From JAICXG01 sp963801255 (GTDB lineage Bacteria; Verrucomicrobiota; Verrucomicrobiia; Chthoniobacterales; UBA10450): DNA of 64,000 bases. Position 1 is the stretch's first letter. Every line of letters begins with the position of its first letter. The notes under the pieces are model-generated. The model worked only from the letters and a program-made list of their open reading frames with translations. It searched no databases and was not told where the DNA came from. Positions 1 through 7,808 of the stretch are shown here, in pieces. Both the position numbers and the translations under genes were made by a program. The stretch spans positions 563,546 through 627,545 of the forward strand of contig CAWDEC010000008.1 in NCBI GenBank assembly GCA_963801255.1, written 5' to 3'.

Positions 1-28
1 TCAGCGAGCAGGCGGAGGAAATTAATGG

Positions 29-57
29 TTGACGCCATGAGATCAAGAAACGATATA
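29..57 (+). promoter_or_regulatory. Candidate sigma-70-like promoter for metK
   Basis: TTGACG at 29-34 and GATATA at 52-57 are separated by 17 bases, a good -35/-10 arrangement. It lies about 120 bases before the metK start on the same strand. Only the motif supports it; AT-rich DNA around 45-90 could give a chance match. Confidence 0.3.
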
Positions 58-102
58 TCGACGTATCATGATTGGTCAATATGTTGAATTCGCTCCGACG
101 CT

Positions 103-170
103 GAAGAGTTGAAGCTGCGCGAACGATCCAACTGCGACCCGGTTTAACTTCTTCAATCCTTCAACTCTTC
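103..170. repeat. Intergenic inverted repeat (hairpin element, copy 1)
   Basis: GAAGAGTTGAAG at 103-114 is a perfect 12-base inverted repeat of CTTCAACTCTTC at 159-170. The 3' arm ends 7 bases before the metK ATG, in the place where a Shine-Dalgarno sequence would normally sit; none is seen. Related elements lie before pheS and before carA. Confidence 0.6.
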
Positions 171-177
171 CACGCAC

Positions 178-1377
178 ATGCTACGTCGCTTCATTTTTTC
201 ATCTGAATCAGTCGGGGAAGGTCATCCCGATAAGGTTTGCGATACCATTTCCGATGCTGTCCTCGACGCCTGCCTGCGCCAGGATCGTAAGAGTCGCGTT
301 GCTTGCGAGACCTACGCCAAGAGCAACCTCGTTATCGTTGGCGGTGAGATTACCATCCCGAATCTGCGCAAAGGTTCGCAGCTTGAAGACGTCATTCCGA
401 TCAACAAAATCGTCCGCGATACCGTGCGCGAGATCGGTTATACGCACGACGACGATGTCTTTCACGCCCGCAAAATTTTCGTCAACACCGTCATCACCGA
501 TCAATCGGGTGACATCTCGCAAGGGGTCGACGCAAAGAAAGCGAAAGGCAAAAAAACCGCCGAACAAGGCGCGGGCGACCAGGGATTGATGTTCGGTTTC
601 GCCTGCGACGACACCGAAGAGCTGATGCCGGCACCGATCATGTTTGCTCATCGTCTCGGGCGTGAGCTGACACGGATCCGCAAGAGCGGCAAGGCCGAGT
701 GGCTCCGGCCCGACGCCAAGTCGCAGGTCTCTGTCATCTACGAAAATGGCAAGCCGGTCGGGATTTCCAACGTCGTCATTTCGACTCAGCACACCGCGGA
801 CAAGGAACACGACGAGATTCAAAAGTTCTGCGTCGAGAAAGTCATTCGCAAGGTACTTCCCAAATCAATGCTGAACGGCGTGACGCAGTTCCTCATTAAT
901 CCCACGGGGCGTTTCGTTATTGGCGGTCCGCAGGGCGACACCGGGCTGACTGGTCGGAAGATCATCGTGGATAGCTATGGCGGTTGGGGCCGACATGGCG
1001 GGGGCGCGTTCTCAGGTAAGGATCCGAGCAAAGTGGATCGTAGCGCGGCTTACATGGGTCGCTGGGTGGCCAAGAATGTCGTCGCCTCAGGCCTGGCGAA
1101 ACGATGCGAGATCCAATTCGCCTATGCGATCGGCTATCCCGATCCGGTGAGCATGGCCATCAATACCTTTGACACCAACACCGTCCCGGAAGAAGTCATC
1201 GAACGCGCAATCAATCGCGTCTTTTCCTTCAAGCCGGCCGACATCATCGACCAGCTTGACCTTCTCCGGCCGATTTATTCCAAGACGACGAACTACGGCC
1301 ATTTCGGCAAGGATGATCCCGATATCACCTGGGAAAAAACAGATAAGGCCGCAGCGTTGAAAAAAGCTGCCCGATAA
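178..1377 (+). CDS. metK: S-adenosylmethionine synthetase
   Basis: Makes S-adenosylmethionine from methionine and ATP in the cytoplasm. The 399-residue protein has the usual family length. Visible signatures are the N-terminal GHPDK loop (about residues 15-19), the ATP-binding hexapeptide GAGDQG (131-136) and the glycine-rich GGGAFSGKD phosphate loop (274-282). The ATG at 178 puts the N-terminal beta strand and the SESVGEGHPDK segment at their normal distance. No Shine-Dalgarno is visible; the hairpin element at 103-170 ends just before the start. The next gene is ahcY, 17 bases downstream on the same strand, so synthesis of SAM and removal of its by-product S-adenosylhomocysteine are probably co-transcribed. 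Confidence 0.97.
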   Translation: MLRRFIFSSESVGEGHPDKVCDTISDAVLDACLRQDRKSRVACETYAKSNLVIVGGEITIPNLRKGSQLEDVIPINKIVRDTVREIGYTHDDDVFHARKIFVNTVITDQSGDISQGVDAKKAKGKKTAEQGAGDQGLMFGFACDDTEELMPAPIMFAHRLGRELTRIRKSGKAEWLRPDAKSQVSVIYENGKPVGISNVVISTQHTADKEHDEIQKFCVEKVIRKVLPKSMLNGVTQFLINPTGRFVIGGPQGDTGLTGRKIIVDSYGGWGRHGGGAFSGKDPSKVDRSAAYMGRWVAKNVVASGLAKRCEIQFAYAIGYPDPVSMAINTFDTNTVPEEVIERAINRVFSFKPADIIDQLDLLRPIYSKTTNYGHFGKDDPDITWEKTDKAAALKKAAR

Positions 1378-1394
1378 TTTTAGAGAAATATCAC

Positions 1395-2828
1395 ATGACT
1401 ACTAACACTCTTACTGAAACCAAGACTAACGACTATAAGGTTGCTGATATCAGCCTGGCTGATTGGGGACGCCGGGAAATTGGCATCGCCGAGAAGGAGA
1501 TGCCCGGACTGATGGCGATCCGGGAACAATATGCTCCGGCCAGGCCGCTTCAGGGTGTGCGCATAAGCGGCTCCTTGCACATGACTATCCAGACTGCGGT
1601 ACTCATTGAGACGCTGGTCGATTTAGGCGCCAGTGTGCGCTGGGCGAGCTGCAATATTTTCTCCACCCAGGACCACGCCGCTGCCGCGATTGCGAAAGCA
1701 GGTGTGCCGGTTTTCGCCTGGAAGGGTGAAAGCCTCGAGGAATACTGGTGGTGCACCAATCGGGCGCTCTCGTTCCCGGACGGGAAAGGCCCGCAACTTG
1801 TGGTCGATGATGGCGGAGATGTAACACTGCTGATTCATAAGGGTTACCAGCTGGAAGAGGGCAATGAATGGGCAAAGTCGCCGAGTGCCAACAAGGAAGA
1901 ACAAGTTATCAAGGACTTGCTGCTCGAAGTGCAACGCGAGAATCCTTTTCGCTGGCACGAACTGGTGAAGGAATGGCGCGGCGTTTCCGAAGAGACGACC
2001 ACTGGCGTTCACCGGCTTTACAAGATGCAACAACTTAATCAGCTGCTCGTTCCCGCCATTAACGTGAACGACTCAGTGACTAAGTCCAAGTTCGATAATC
2101 TTTATGGTTGCCGGCATTCGTTAGTTGACGGTTTGAATCGCGCTCTCGATGTCATGATCGCGGGTAAGGTGGCGGTTGTTTGTGGTTATGGCGATGTGGG
2201 TAAAGGCTGTGCCCAGTCGCTGCGCGGACAGGGCGCGCGCGTTGTTATCACCGAGATCGATCCGATCAATGCCCTGCAAGCAGCGATGGAAGGTTTTGAG
2301 GTAACAACCCTGGAGGACACATTAGGCCGCGGCGATATCTACGTGACAACGACCGGTAACCTGGACGTGATCACGTTCGATCATATGTCGCGCATGAAAG
2401 ATCAGGCGGTCGTGGCGAACATTGGTCACTTCGACAATGAGATTCAGGTCGATCGCCTGAATGAAGCCAAAGATGTCAAGCGGACCAATATCAAGGCACA
2501 GGTGGACAAGTACACTTTCGCCGACGGCCATGAGATTTTCCTGCTGGCGGAGGGCCGGCTTGTAAACCTTGGCTGTGCTACGGGCCACCCAAGCTTTGTC
2601 ATGTCGAATTCGTTTTCCAACCAGGTGCTGGCTCAGCTCGATCTTTGGAAAAACAAGGATACCTATCAGGTCGGCGTTTATGTCCTGACGAAGAAGCTGG
2701 ATGAAGAGGTTGCCCGTCTGCATTTGAAGAAGATCGGGGTCAAGCTGACTCAGCTCACTGAGAAGCAGGCAGATTATCTCGGGGTGCCGGTGGAAGGTCC
2801 TTACAAGTCGGAACACTACCGCTACTAA
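1395..2828 (+). CDS. ahcY: Adenosylhomocysteinase
   Basis: Hydrolyses S-adenosylhomocysteine to homocysteine and adenosine using bound NAD+, which relieves product inhibition of methyltransferases. The protein has 477 residues, typical of the long bacterial form. The NAD-binding GYGDVGKG motif is at 264-271, preceded by the substrate-domain segment SKFDNLYGCRHSL (231-243). The C terminus ends KSEHYRY, matching the family's conserved Lys/Tyr tail that reaches into the partner subunit's NAD site. It lies 17 bases after metK and probably forms a two-gene operon with it. The homocysteine produced would feed methionine synthase, part of which is at the right edge of this window. Confidence 0.97.
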   Translation: MTTNTLTETKTNDYKVADISLADWGRREIGIAEKEMPGLMAIREQYAPARPLQGVRISGSLHMTIQTAVLIETLVDLGASVRWASCNIFSTQDHAAAAIAKAGVPVFAWKGESLEEYWWCTNRALSFPDGKGPQLVVDDGGDVTLLIHKGYQLEEGNEWAKSPSANKEEQVIKDLLLEVQRENPFRWHELVKEWRGVSEETTTGVHRLYKMQQLNQLLVPAINVNDSVTKSKFDNLYGCRHSLVDGLNRALDVMIAGKVAVVCGYGDVGKGCAQSLRGQGARVVITEIDPINALQAAMEGFEVTTLEDTLGRGDIYVTTTGNLDVITFDHMSRMKDQAVVANIGHFDNEIQVDRLNEAKDVKRTNIKAQVDKYTFADGHEIFLLAEGRLVNLGCATGHPSFVMSNSFSNQVLAQLDLWKNKDTYQVGVYVLTKKLDEEVARLHLKKIGVKLTQLTEKQADYLGVPVEGPYKSEHYRY

Positions 2829-2842
2829 CTTGTTCGGCAGAC

Positions 2843-2867
2843 GGCGAGGAAGAAAGGCTTTCTCGCC
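2843..2867 (+). terminator. Weak hairpin after ahcY
   Basis: GGCGAG (2843-2848) pairs with CTCGCC (2862-2867), with further pairing of AAAG and CTTT inside. No T-run follows, so this is at best a weak or Rho-assisted terminator of metK-ahcY. Confidence 0.3.
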
Positions 2868-2894
2868 TAAGGAGGCAACAGGTCCGCCGCCGCC

Positions 2895-3032
2895 CTAGTC
2901 TTGGTCGTTAGGCGACTCCGCATCCTTCTCTTTCGGAATGGAAGGCTGGGCTTGTGGGTCGATGAACTCTTCTTGCGGCTCATCGGTCACGGCCTTGGTA
3001 GTGTGTTTCTCTTTTTCGTCGGATTCAGCCAT
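2895..3032 (-). CDS. Hypothetical small acidic protein (45 aa)
   Basis: A 45-residue frame starts at an ATG (MAESDEKEK) and is extremely rich in Asp, Glu, Lys, Pro and Gln, ending ESPNDQD. It has no hydrophobic segment and no recognised domain. It lies about 40 bases downstream of the Ca2+/H+ antiporter gene on the same strand, so it may be the last gene of that transcript. The frame is open further upstream, but that extension overlaps the antiporter gene. The composition resembles a disordered protein. It could be a chance frame, since coding support is only the clean ATG and the biased, non-random composition. Confidence 0.35.
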   Translation of the reverse strand: MAESDEKEKHTTKAVTDEPQEEFIDPQAQPSIPKEKDAESPNDQD

Positions 3033-3072
3033 CACATCTGAAACGGCTCTGCGGCGCCCGATGGTCGTCGCG

Positions 3073-4185
3073 TCAATGATGCGGTGTCGCCGGAAGAAAA
3101 TAAAAGAGGATGCCAATAATTCCGTAGACCGAAAGCAGCTGCACACCTTCGAGCCAGTTACTCTCGCCATCGCCGCTGATCTGTCCGACGATCCAGACCG
3201 AGAGGACAATGGCGACGATTTCGGGTAGCGAAAACTCAAGAGTCATGGGGTCTCCCAGCGCATAGGAGCTGAAGATCAGCACCGGCGTAACGAACAGCGC
3301 CATTTGCAGGCTCGAGCCGGTGGCGATGCTAAGGCTCAGGTCCATCTTGTTTTTCCAGGCTGTATAGACAGCGGTAGAATGTTCCGCAGCGTTACCGACC
3401 AACGCCACGACGACCACTCCCACAAAGGTCTCAGTAAGCCCGAGAGATCGACGCGCGGATTCAATCGAACCGACGAGAAACTCACTCAGCCAGGCAACGA
3501 AAGCGGTCGCGATAGTCAGGGCGGCAATAGATTGCCAAAGCGGCCAATGCTCTTCGGTCTCGTTTTTCCCGGTCGGCCCGGCAAGGAGTTCGCGATGGGT
3601 GAAAAGATGGAAAAAGAGCGAACAGAAATAGGTGACGAAGAGAACGATCACGATGGCGAGCGAGAGTTTCTGTTCCGCCTCCTCGGACCATCCGCCGGGG
3701 CGTGCAGCCGCCGCGCGATGAAAGACGGTTGGGATGAGCAGAGCAATGGCGCTCAAGCCTAACGAAGTGGACGAGATCCGCGCGGCAGTCTGGTTGAAGG
3801 TTTGCTTCGGATAGCGTATCCCACCGACGAGAATCGACGCGCCGAGGACGAGTAAGAGATTACCGATAATCGACCCTGTGATCGAGGCCTTAACCACGCC
3901 GGTCAGTCCTTTGCTTAACGCCACCAGCGCGATGATTAGCTCGGCCGCATTTCCAAAAGTCGCATTAAGAAATCCGCCGAGGCCAGCACCAGAACGAGTC
4001 GCCAGTTGCTCGGTAGCGCGGCCCATCCAGCCTGCCAGGGGCACGATCGCGATGGCCGCAACGAAAAAAAGCAGGCTATCGTTGCGCCACGCCTCGACGT
4101 ATCGCAGCCCGATTGCGACTGGCACGGCAACGAGCAAAAAATCGAGCGGCGTAAAACACCAGTTCTGTGAGCGAGCGCGAGCCAT
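3073..4185 (-). CDS. Calcium/proton exchanger (CaCA family, ChaA/Cax-like)
   Basis: Integral membrane antiporter that exports Ca2+ (or Na+/K+ in some relatives) against protons. About 370 residues from the chosen start (MARARSQNW), with around eleven hydrophobic segments. The CaCA alpha-repeat signature is clear: GNATFGNAAELI-like residues near the first third (NATFGNAAELIIA) and a second copy in the C-terminal half (VVALVGNAAEHSTAV), each with the Glu that binds the cation. The frame stays open 48 codons upstream, but that part is polar and unlike the family, so the internal ATG at 4185 is preferred. The gene stands alone between a possible 45-residue frame and a GloVer protein. Ion specificity cannot be read from sequence. 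Confidence 0.88.
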   Translation of the reverse strand: MARARSQNWCFTPLDFLLVAVPVAIGLRYVEAWRNDSLLFFVAAIAIVPLAGWMGRATEQLATRSGAGLGGFLNATFGNAAELIIALVALSKGLTGVVKASITGSIIGNLLLVLGASILVGGIRYPKQTFNQTAARISSTSLGLSAIALLIPTVFHRAAAARPGGWSEEAEQKLSLAIVIVLFVTYFCSLFFHLFTHRELLAGPTGKNETEEHWPLWQSIAALTIATAFVAWLSEFLVGSIESARRSLGLTETFVGVVVVALVGNAAEHSTAVYTAWKNKMDLSLSIATGSSLQMALFVTPVLIFSSYALGDPMTLEFSLPEIVAIVLSVWIVGQISGDGESNWLEGVQLLSVYGIIGILFYFLPATPHH

Positions 4186-4385
4186 GTTCCAAGGCAATGC
4201 TGGCTCGCTTTCGGCTCCAGCACAATCGTTAGACGCGCGATGAACCTGCTCTTCCCCTTGTGCTTGTTGTCCTCCGTCTCTGGACGCAAAGCACCGATGC
4301 AGGGGGTTCTGTGCCTCAAGAGACGGCAAGTGGAACCGCGCCTAACGATGAGGCGTGGTTTCCCGAACTTACCGGATGACAAGCG

Positions 4386-5657
4386 CTAGGGCGTAAACTT
4401 GTAGATTGCCCCTTCGCCGTCGGTACCCCCATGGACGGTCGCGCCGTAAAAGACGCCATTCCCTCCATTGACCATGCCCGCATAAGGAAAGGCGCCATCC
4501 GGCGATCCCCCAAAAAGATGTGGCAGAGTCTCATGCCAGGAGCCGCTCTGACTCGGTGCCAGTGCAAAGATTGTTCCGCTCCCGAGACCACCTTCACTGG
4601 TCGTGCCGTAGAGGTTGCCCGCCGAATCAGAAACCAGGTTACTGATCGAACTGTTACCATCCTGACCAGACTTAAAACCATAGATCACCTTTTCGGTCCA
4701 GCTTCCGCCGCTGGCTCTGGTCAGCTGATAAGCTGTGCCGAGATCACTAGTTCCTCCGTAATAAGTTGTCCCGTAGAGATTGCCCGCAGGGTCAAAGAGC
4801 AACGCACCATAGGGGAAACTTCCGTCTGGCTGTCCCAGAAATGCGTATAGCGTGCGGAGCGTCCATCCGGACGATGCCTGGGCAAGTTCAAAGATAGTGC
4901 CATGGCCGTTGTCACCGCCGGTAGTTGTTGCACCAAAAAGGTGACTACCCCGGACAAGCATCCTGCCCGCCGACCCCGAGGAACCATCCGAGCCGCCGGT
5001 GAAGGAATGAATCACGCGAAACGCCCACGTCCCGTTGGATTTTGGATGCAGGTTATAGATGGTCCCCAAGCCGAAGTCGCCTCCCGTCGGAGTCATGCCA
5101 AAGAGATTGCCATGCGCGTCCACAGTTACACGGGCACCTGGTCCAGATCCATCTGCACCTGTGAAGGCATGTATGACGGACTGAGTCCAGGTATCTCCGG
5201 ACTTGGACAGCTTGTAAACAACTCCGCATCCGCCTTCGCAACTTCCTGAACCACCGGTTACCGCGGTCCCATAAAGATTACCGTCTGCGTCGAGACTTAC
5301 TCCTTTATAGGGCTCACCGCCATCCGCGCTGCCAGTGAAGCTATAAAGGACAGTATGGACCCAGCCGCCATTAACGGGTGATAACTCCCAGACGGTACCT
5401 CCGCCAAACTCGCCGCCTAAAACCGAAGTCCCGTAAAGATTACCTGCGGCATCGATCTCGACGTCGGTGTCGAGATATTCGCCATCTTCATCCCCGGCGA
5501 AGCTGTAGATGATCGCGGTCGTACTGCCATGGGCCGCTGCTGACCACAGCGTGAGGACAAGGAAAGCCGCCGCACCCCCAATCAGAAGAGAAAGCCGCCG
5601 CGCCCGTCCGGCGATTAGAGTCGTCAGGCAAAAATCGAATTTACTCGTTGTTGTCAT
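4386..5657 (-). CDS. Secreted tandem GloVer-repeat protein
   Basis: About 423 residues. An N-terminal signal or anchor segment (RRLSLLIGGAAAFLVLTLWSAAAHG) is followed by roughly ten tandem repeats of about 35-40 residues. The repeat core reads D.AGNLYGTT..GG..G.GTIF.L, with a following strand ending in H.F or Y.F plus G..DG. This is the Gloeobacter/Verrucomicrobia repeat (TIGR03803 family, 'choice-of-anchor tandem repeat GloVer-containing protein'), expected to fold as a beta-propeller-like array outside the cytoplasmic membrane. No catalytic residues are evident and the role is unknown. The start is placed at MTTTSKF, 14 codons inside the longest frame, because it gives a conventional signal peptide. 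Confidence 0.85.
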   Translation of the reverse strand: MTTTSKFDFCLTTLIAGRARRLSLLIGGAAAFLVLTLWSAAAHGSTTAIIYSFAGDEDGEYLDTDVEIDAAGNLYGTSVLGGEFGGGTVWELSPVNGGWVHTVLYSFTGSADGGEPYKGVSLDADGNLYGTAVTGGSGSCEGGCGVVYKLSKSGDTWTQSVIHAFTGADGSGPGARVTVDAHGNLFGMTPTGGDFGLGTIYNLHPKSNGTWAFRVIHSFTGGSDGSSGSAGRMLVRGSHLFGATTTGGDNGHGTIFELAQASSGWTLRTLYAFLGQPDGSFPYGALLFDPAGNLYGTTYYGGTSDLGTAYQLTRASGGSWTEKVIYGFKSGQDGNSSISNLVSDSAGNLYGTTSEGGLGSGTIFALAPSQSGSWHETLPHLFGGSPDGAFPYAGMVNGGNGVFYGATVHGGTDGEGAIYKFTP

Positions 5658-5720
5658 GGGCTGGCCTCTAGCAGAAAACTTATGGGAAGAACACCACAAA
5701 ATGGTAACAGCAAAGCTATT

Positions 5721-6173
5721 TCAGTAAATGTAGGGATCGGAGAGGCGAAAAGCATCGCGGACCAGCTCCACGCGCGGCGGTCTGCCCAGCGCCAGTGTTA
5801 CTTCGACAATATCGAAACGAAAGAGAATGTCGGGATTGCCTAACAATCGCAACCAGGCGAGCGCGCCTAACGAAATGCGCCGTTGCTTGCCCGGATTGAC
5901 GGCTTCCAACGGCCGCCCGAAATCTTCCCGCGTCCGTGTCTTCACCTCCACGAAAACCAGGGTATCGCGATCGCGGCACACCAGATCGATCTCGCCGCCG
6001 CGTCGGCCCCGAAAGTTGCGATAGAGGATCTTATAACCTTGCCGACGCAGGTTGCGCGCGGCCAGCCTTTCGCCGCGCCTGCCGAGCCGCAGATGTGCCG
6101 AGCCAGAAGGAGAAAAGCGGCTGCGCCACTGGCTCAAACGAGCGGCGATGGATCGGACAGGGACCGTGTTCAT
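5721..6173 (-). CDS. yraN: YraN/UPF0102 family endonuclease-like protein
   Basis: About 150 residues from the ATG at 6173 (MNTVPVRS). The core LGRRGERLAARNL...GYKILYRNFR...GEIDLV followed by LVFVEVKTR is the PD-(D/E)XK-type nuclease fold signature of UPF0102: the E in GE, the D in IDLV and the EVK triad. Biochemical role in the family is poorly defined, probably DNA repair or processing. The gene overlaps the 3' end of rnhB by about 143 bases in a different frame. No ATG lies closer to the core, and only one TTG does, which would still leave more than 100 bases of overlap. The order rplS-rnhB-yraN is a widely conserved arrangement. Confidence 0.85.
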   Translation of the reverse strand: MNTVPVRSIAARLSQWRSRFSPSGSAHLRLGRRGERLAARNLRRQGYKILYRNFRGRRGGEIDLVCRDRDTLVFVEVKTRTREDFGRPLEAVNPGKQRRISLGALAWLRLLGNPDILFRFDIVEVTLALGRPPRVELVRDAFRLSDPYIY

Positions 6174-6726
6174 GGAGTTTCTGGAGGTGTAATTCGGTGC
6201 CGTAACCTTTGTGCTGGCTAAAACAATATTGCGGGAACTGCGCGCAAAATTCACGCATTAAAGCGTCGCGCGTTACCTTTGCGATTACGCTCGCGGCAGC
6301 GATGCTCAGACTGAGACAATCACCGTCGATGATCGCAGTTTGCGGGAGGGGGAAGGGGAAGACCGGCAGTCCATCGATTAGAACGTGATCGGGCGAAATC
6401 ATCAGGTCCGCGACTGCGATTCGCATCGCCTGGTGCGAGGCGCGCAGGATGTTGATCCGGTCAATCTCCAGCGAGTCGACAATTCCGACTGCCCAGACGA
6501 TCTCAGAATGATTCGTTAGGTAGGTGAAGATCTTCTCCCGCAATTCCGGCGAAAGTTGTTTCGAGTCCTTCAACTGGCGATGTCGAAACCGCTCCGGCAA
6601 AATCGCAGCGGCGGCGACTACAGGTCCCGCCAGCGCCCCCCGGCCGGCTTCATCAATCCCTGCGATGCGGATCGCACCTAACGCACGCAATCTCTTTTCG
6701 TGCCGGAATCCACAACAACGAGACAT
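6031..6726 (-). CDS. rnhB: Ribonuclease HII
   Basis: Cuts the RNA strand of RNA-DNA hybrids and removes single ribonucleotides from DNA. The protein has 231 residues. Family motifs appear in order: GIDEAGRGALAGPVVAAA near residue 23 (catalytic Asp and Glu), the DSKQLS segment, LIDG with a further catalytic Asp, and SIAAASVIAKVTRD with the last acidic residue. The usual family end is HGPCPIHRRSFEPV. Here the reading frame runs about 30 residues further (Arg/Ala-rich), and that tail lies over the start of yraN. It sits between rplS (upstream) and yraN on the minus strand. Confidence 0.93.
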   Translation of the reverse strand: MSRCCGFRHEKRLRALGAIRIAGIDEAGRGALAGPVVAAAAILPERFRHRQLKDSKQLSPELREKIFTYLTNHSEIVWAVGIVDSLEIDRINILRASHQAMRIAVADLMISPDHVLIDGLPVFPFPLPQTAIIDGDCLSLSIAAASVIAKVTRDALMREFCAQFPQYCFSQHKGYGTELHLQKLHEHGPCPIHRRSFEPVAQPLFSFWLGTSAARQARRKAGRAQPASARL

Positions 6727-6851
6727 CTCGTTCCGACATTAAAGAATTTTTTGACGACGGCGAACGAACTTGGCCGGGCAGGAAATTGCGGTTTATGAAA
6801 CGGTGACCTGTCAGGGAAGAGAGCTGCAAATCAATTATTCACAGATCACAA

Positions 6852-7190
6852 CTATTCCCGCACCGCGGTAGCTTCCTTGCCCTTTCGGTCACGCAAGTAG
6901 TTGAGCTTGGCACGACGTGCTTTGCCCTGCTTTTCCACTTCGACTTTGGCAATGCGCGGCGAATGCACCGGGAAAACACGTTCCACGCCTTCGCCGTAAG
7001 AGATGCGTCGAACGGTGAAAGTCGCGTTGATTCCCCTGCCTTTGCGACCGATCACAATTCCGGAGAAGATCTGAATTCGCTCTTTGTCGCCTTCGACCAC
7101 CCGGGTGTGGACGCGCACGCCGTCGCCGACTTTGAATTGCGTCACGTCACTCTTCTGCTGCTCGTTTGAAATGGTATCGATGATATTCAT
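6852..7190 (-). CDS. rplS: 50S ribosomal protein L19
   Basis: Protein of the large ribosomal subunit at the interface with the small subunit. About 112 residues from the ATG at 7190, which has a good ribosome binding site (GGAGG, 7 bases before the ATG). The L19 signature is clear: GDGVRVHTRVVEGDKERIQIFSG-type strand, IGRKGRGINATFTVRRISYGEGVERVFP, and the basic tail RRAKLNYLRDRKGK. A longer frame upstream adds 24 residues that do not fit the family and is rejected. rnhB follows 125 bases downstream, a common neighbourhood, but trmD, rimM and rpsP are not present next to it. Confidence 0.95.
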   Translation of the reverse strand: MNIIDTISNEQQKSDVTQFKVGDGVRVHTRVVEGDKERIQIFSGIVIGRKGRGINATFTVRRISYGEGVERVFPVHSPRIAKVEVEKQGKARRAKLNYLRDRKGKEATAVRE

Positions 7191-7400
7191 AAACGGATCC
7201 TCCGGTGGAAAATCGGGCCGGATAGGTAGCGCGGCGAAGCGAAATTGTAAAGAGTTTCCCAATCTCCCTTTAGCTTGCGACGCTCCGATAAACGTGGGCG
7301 ACGGAGTGAAAATGACCCTTGGTCTTGAGCTCTGGGATATGATCCAGTGCTTTGATAGCTAGCGTATCGCCAATGATTGCGAAGATTACTGGAGGGAGAA

Positions 7401-7805
7401 ATGGACAGGTCAGTTGAGGGCGGATGTCTGTGTGGTGGGCTGCGTTATCGGTTGCATGAGCCGCCAGTACGGGTGGGCGACTGCCATTGCGTAGATTGTC
7501 GACGGGCGAGTGCGGCCGCCTTTGTGACATGGGGCGTTGTGCATCGGAAAGATGTCGAGATTCTCTCAGGCGACTTGCGCAAAGTGAAATATGCCGATCG
7601 GCTTCGCTCATTCGCCGCCTGCTGCGGGACTCCGTTATTTTTTCAGGACGCGGAAGATTCGACTACCATCGACGTCACAATTGTTTCGCTGGATCATCCG
7701 GAACGCTTTGCTCCCGAGGTGGCAATTTGGACGGAGGATCGTTTGCCTTGGGTGACGATTGATTCCCACCAACGAACCTTTTTGCAGGCGAGAAAGCTCT
7801 CCTGA
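7401..7805 (+). CDS. GFA/CENP-V domain zinc-binding protein
   Basis: About 134 residues from the ATG at 7401, preceded by GGAGGGAGAA. Zinc-binding cysteines of the glutathione-dependent formaldehyde-activating (GFA) fold are visible: GGCLCGGLRY near the start, CHCVDCRR about 20 residues on, and CCGTPLFF in the middle. The C-terminal part PWVTIDSHQRTF is also typical. Most members have no proven formaldehyde activity, so the substrate is unknown. It stands alone, converging on the ABC transporter gene, whose end is only 3 bases away. Confidence 0.85.
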   Translation: MDRSVEGGCLCGGLRYRLHEPPVRVGDCHCVDCRRASAAAFVTWGVVHRKDVEILSGDLRKVKYADRLRSFAACCGTPLFFQDAEDSTTIDVTIVSLDHPERFAPEVAIWTEDRLPWVTIDSHQRTFLQARKLS

Positions 7806-7808
7806 AAA

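Noticed and set aside
1..177. SAM or SAH riboswitch before metK-ahcY
   Set aside because: No SAM-I, SAM-II or SAH consensus could be found; the only structure seen is the 12-base inverted repeat.
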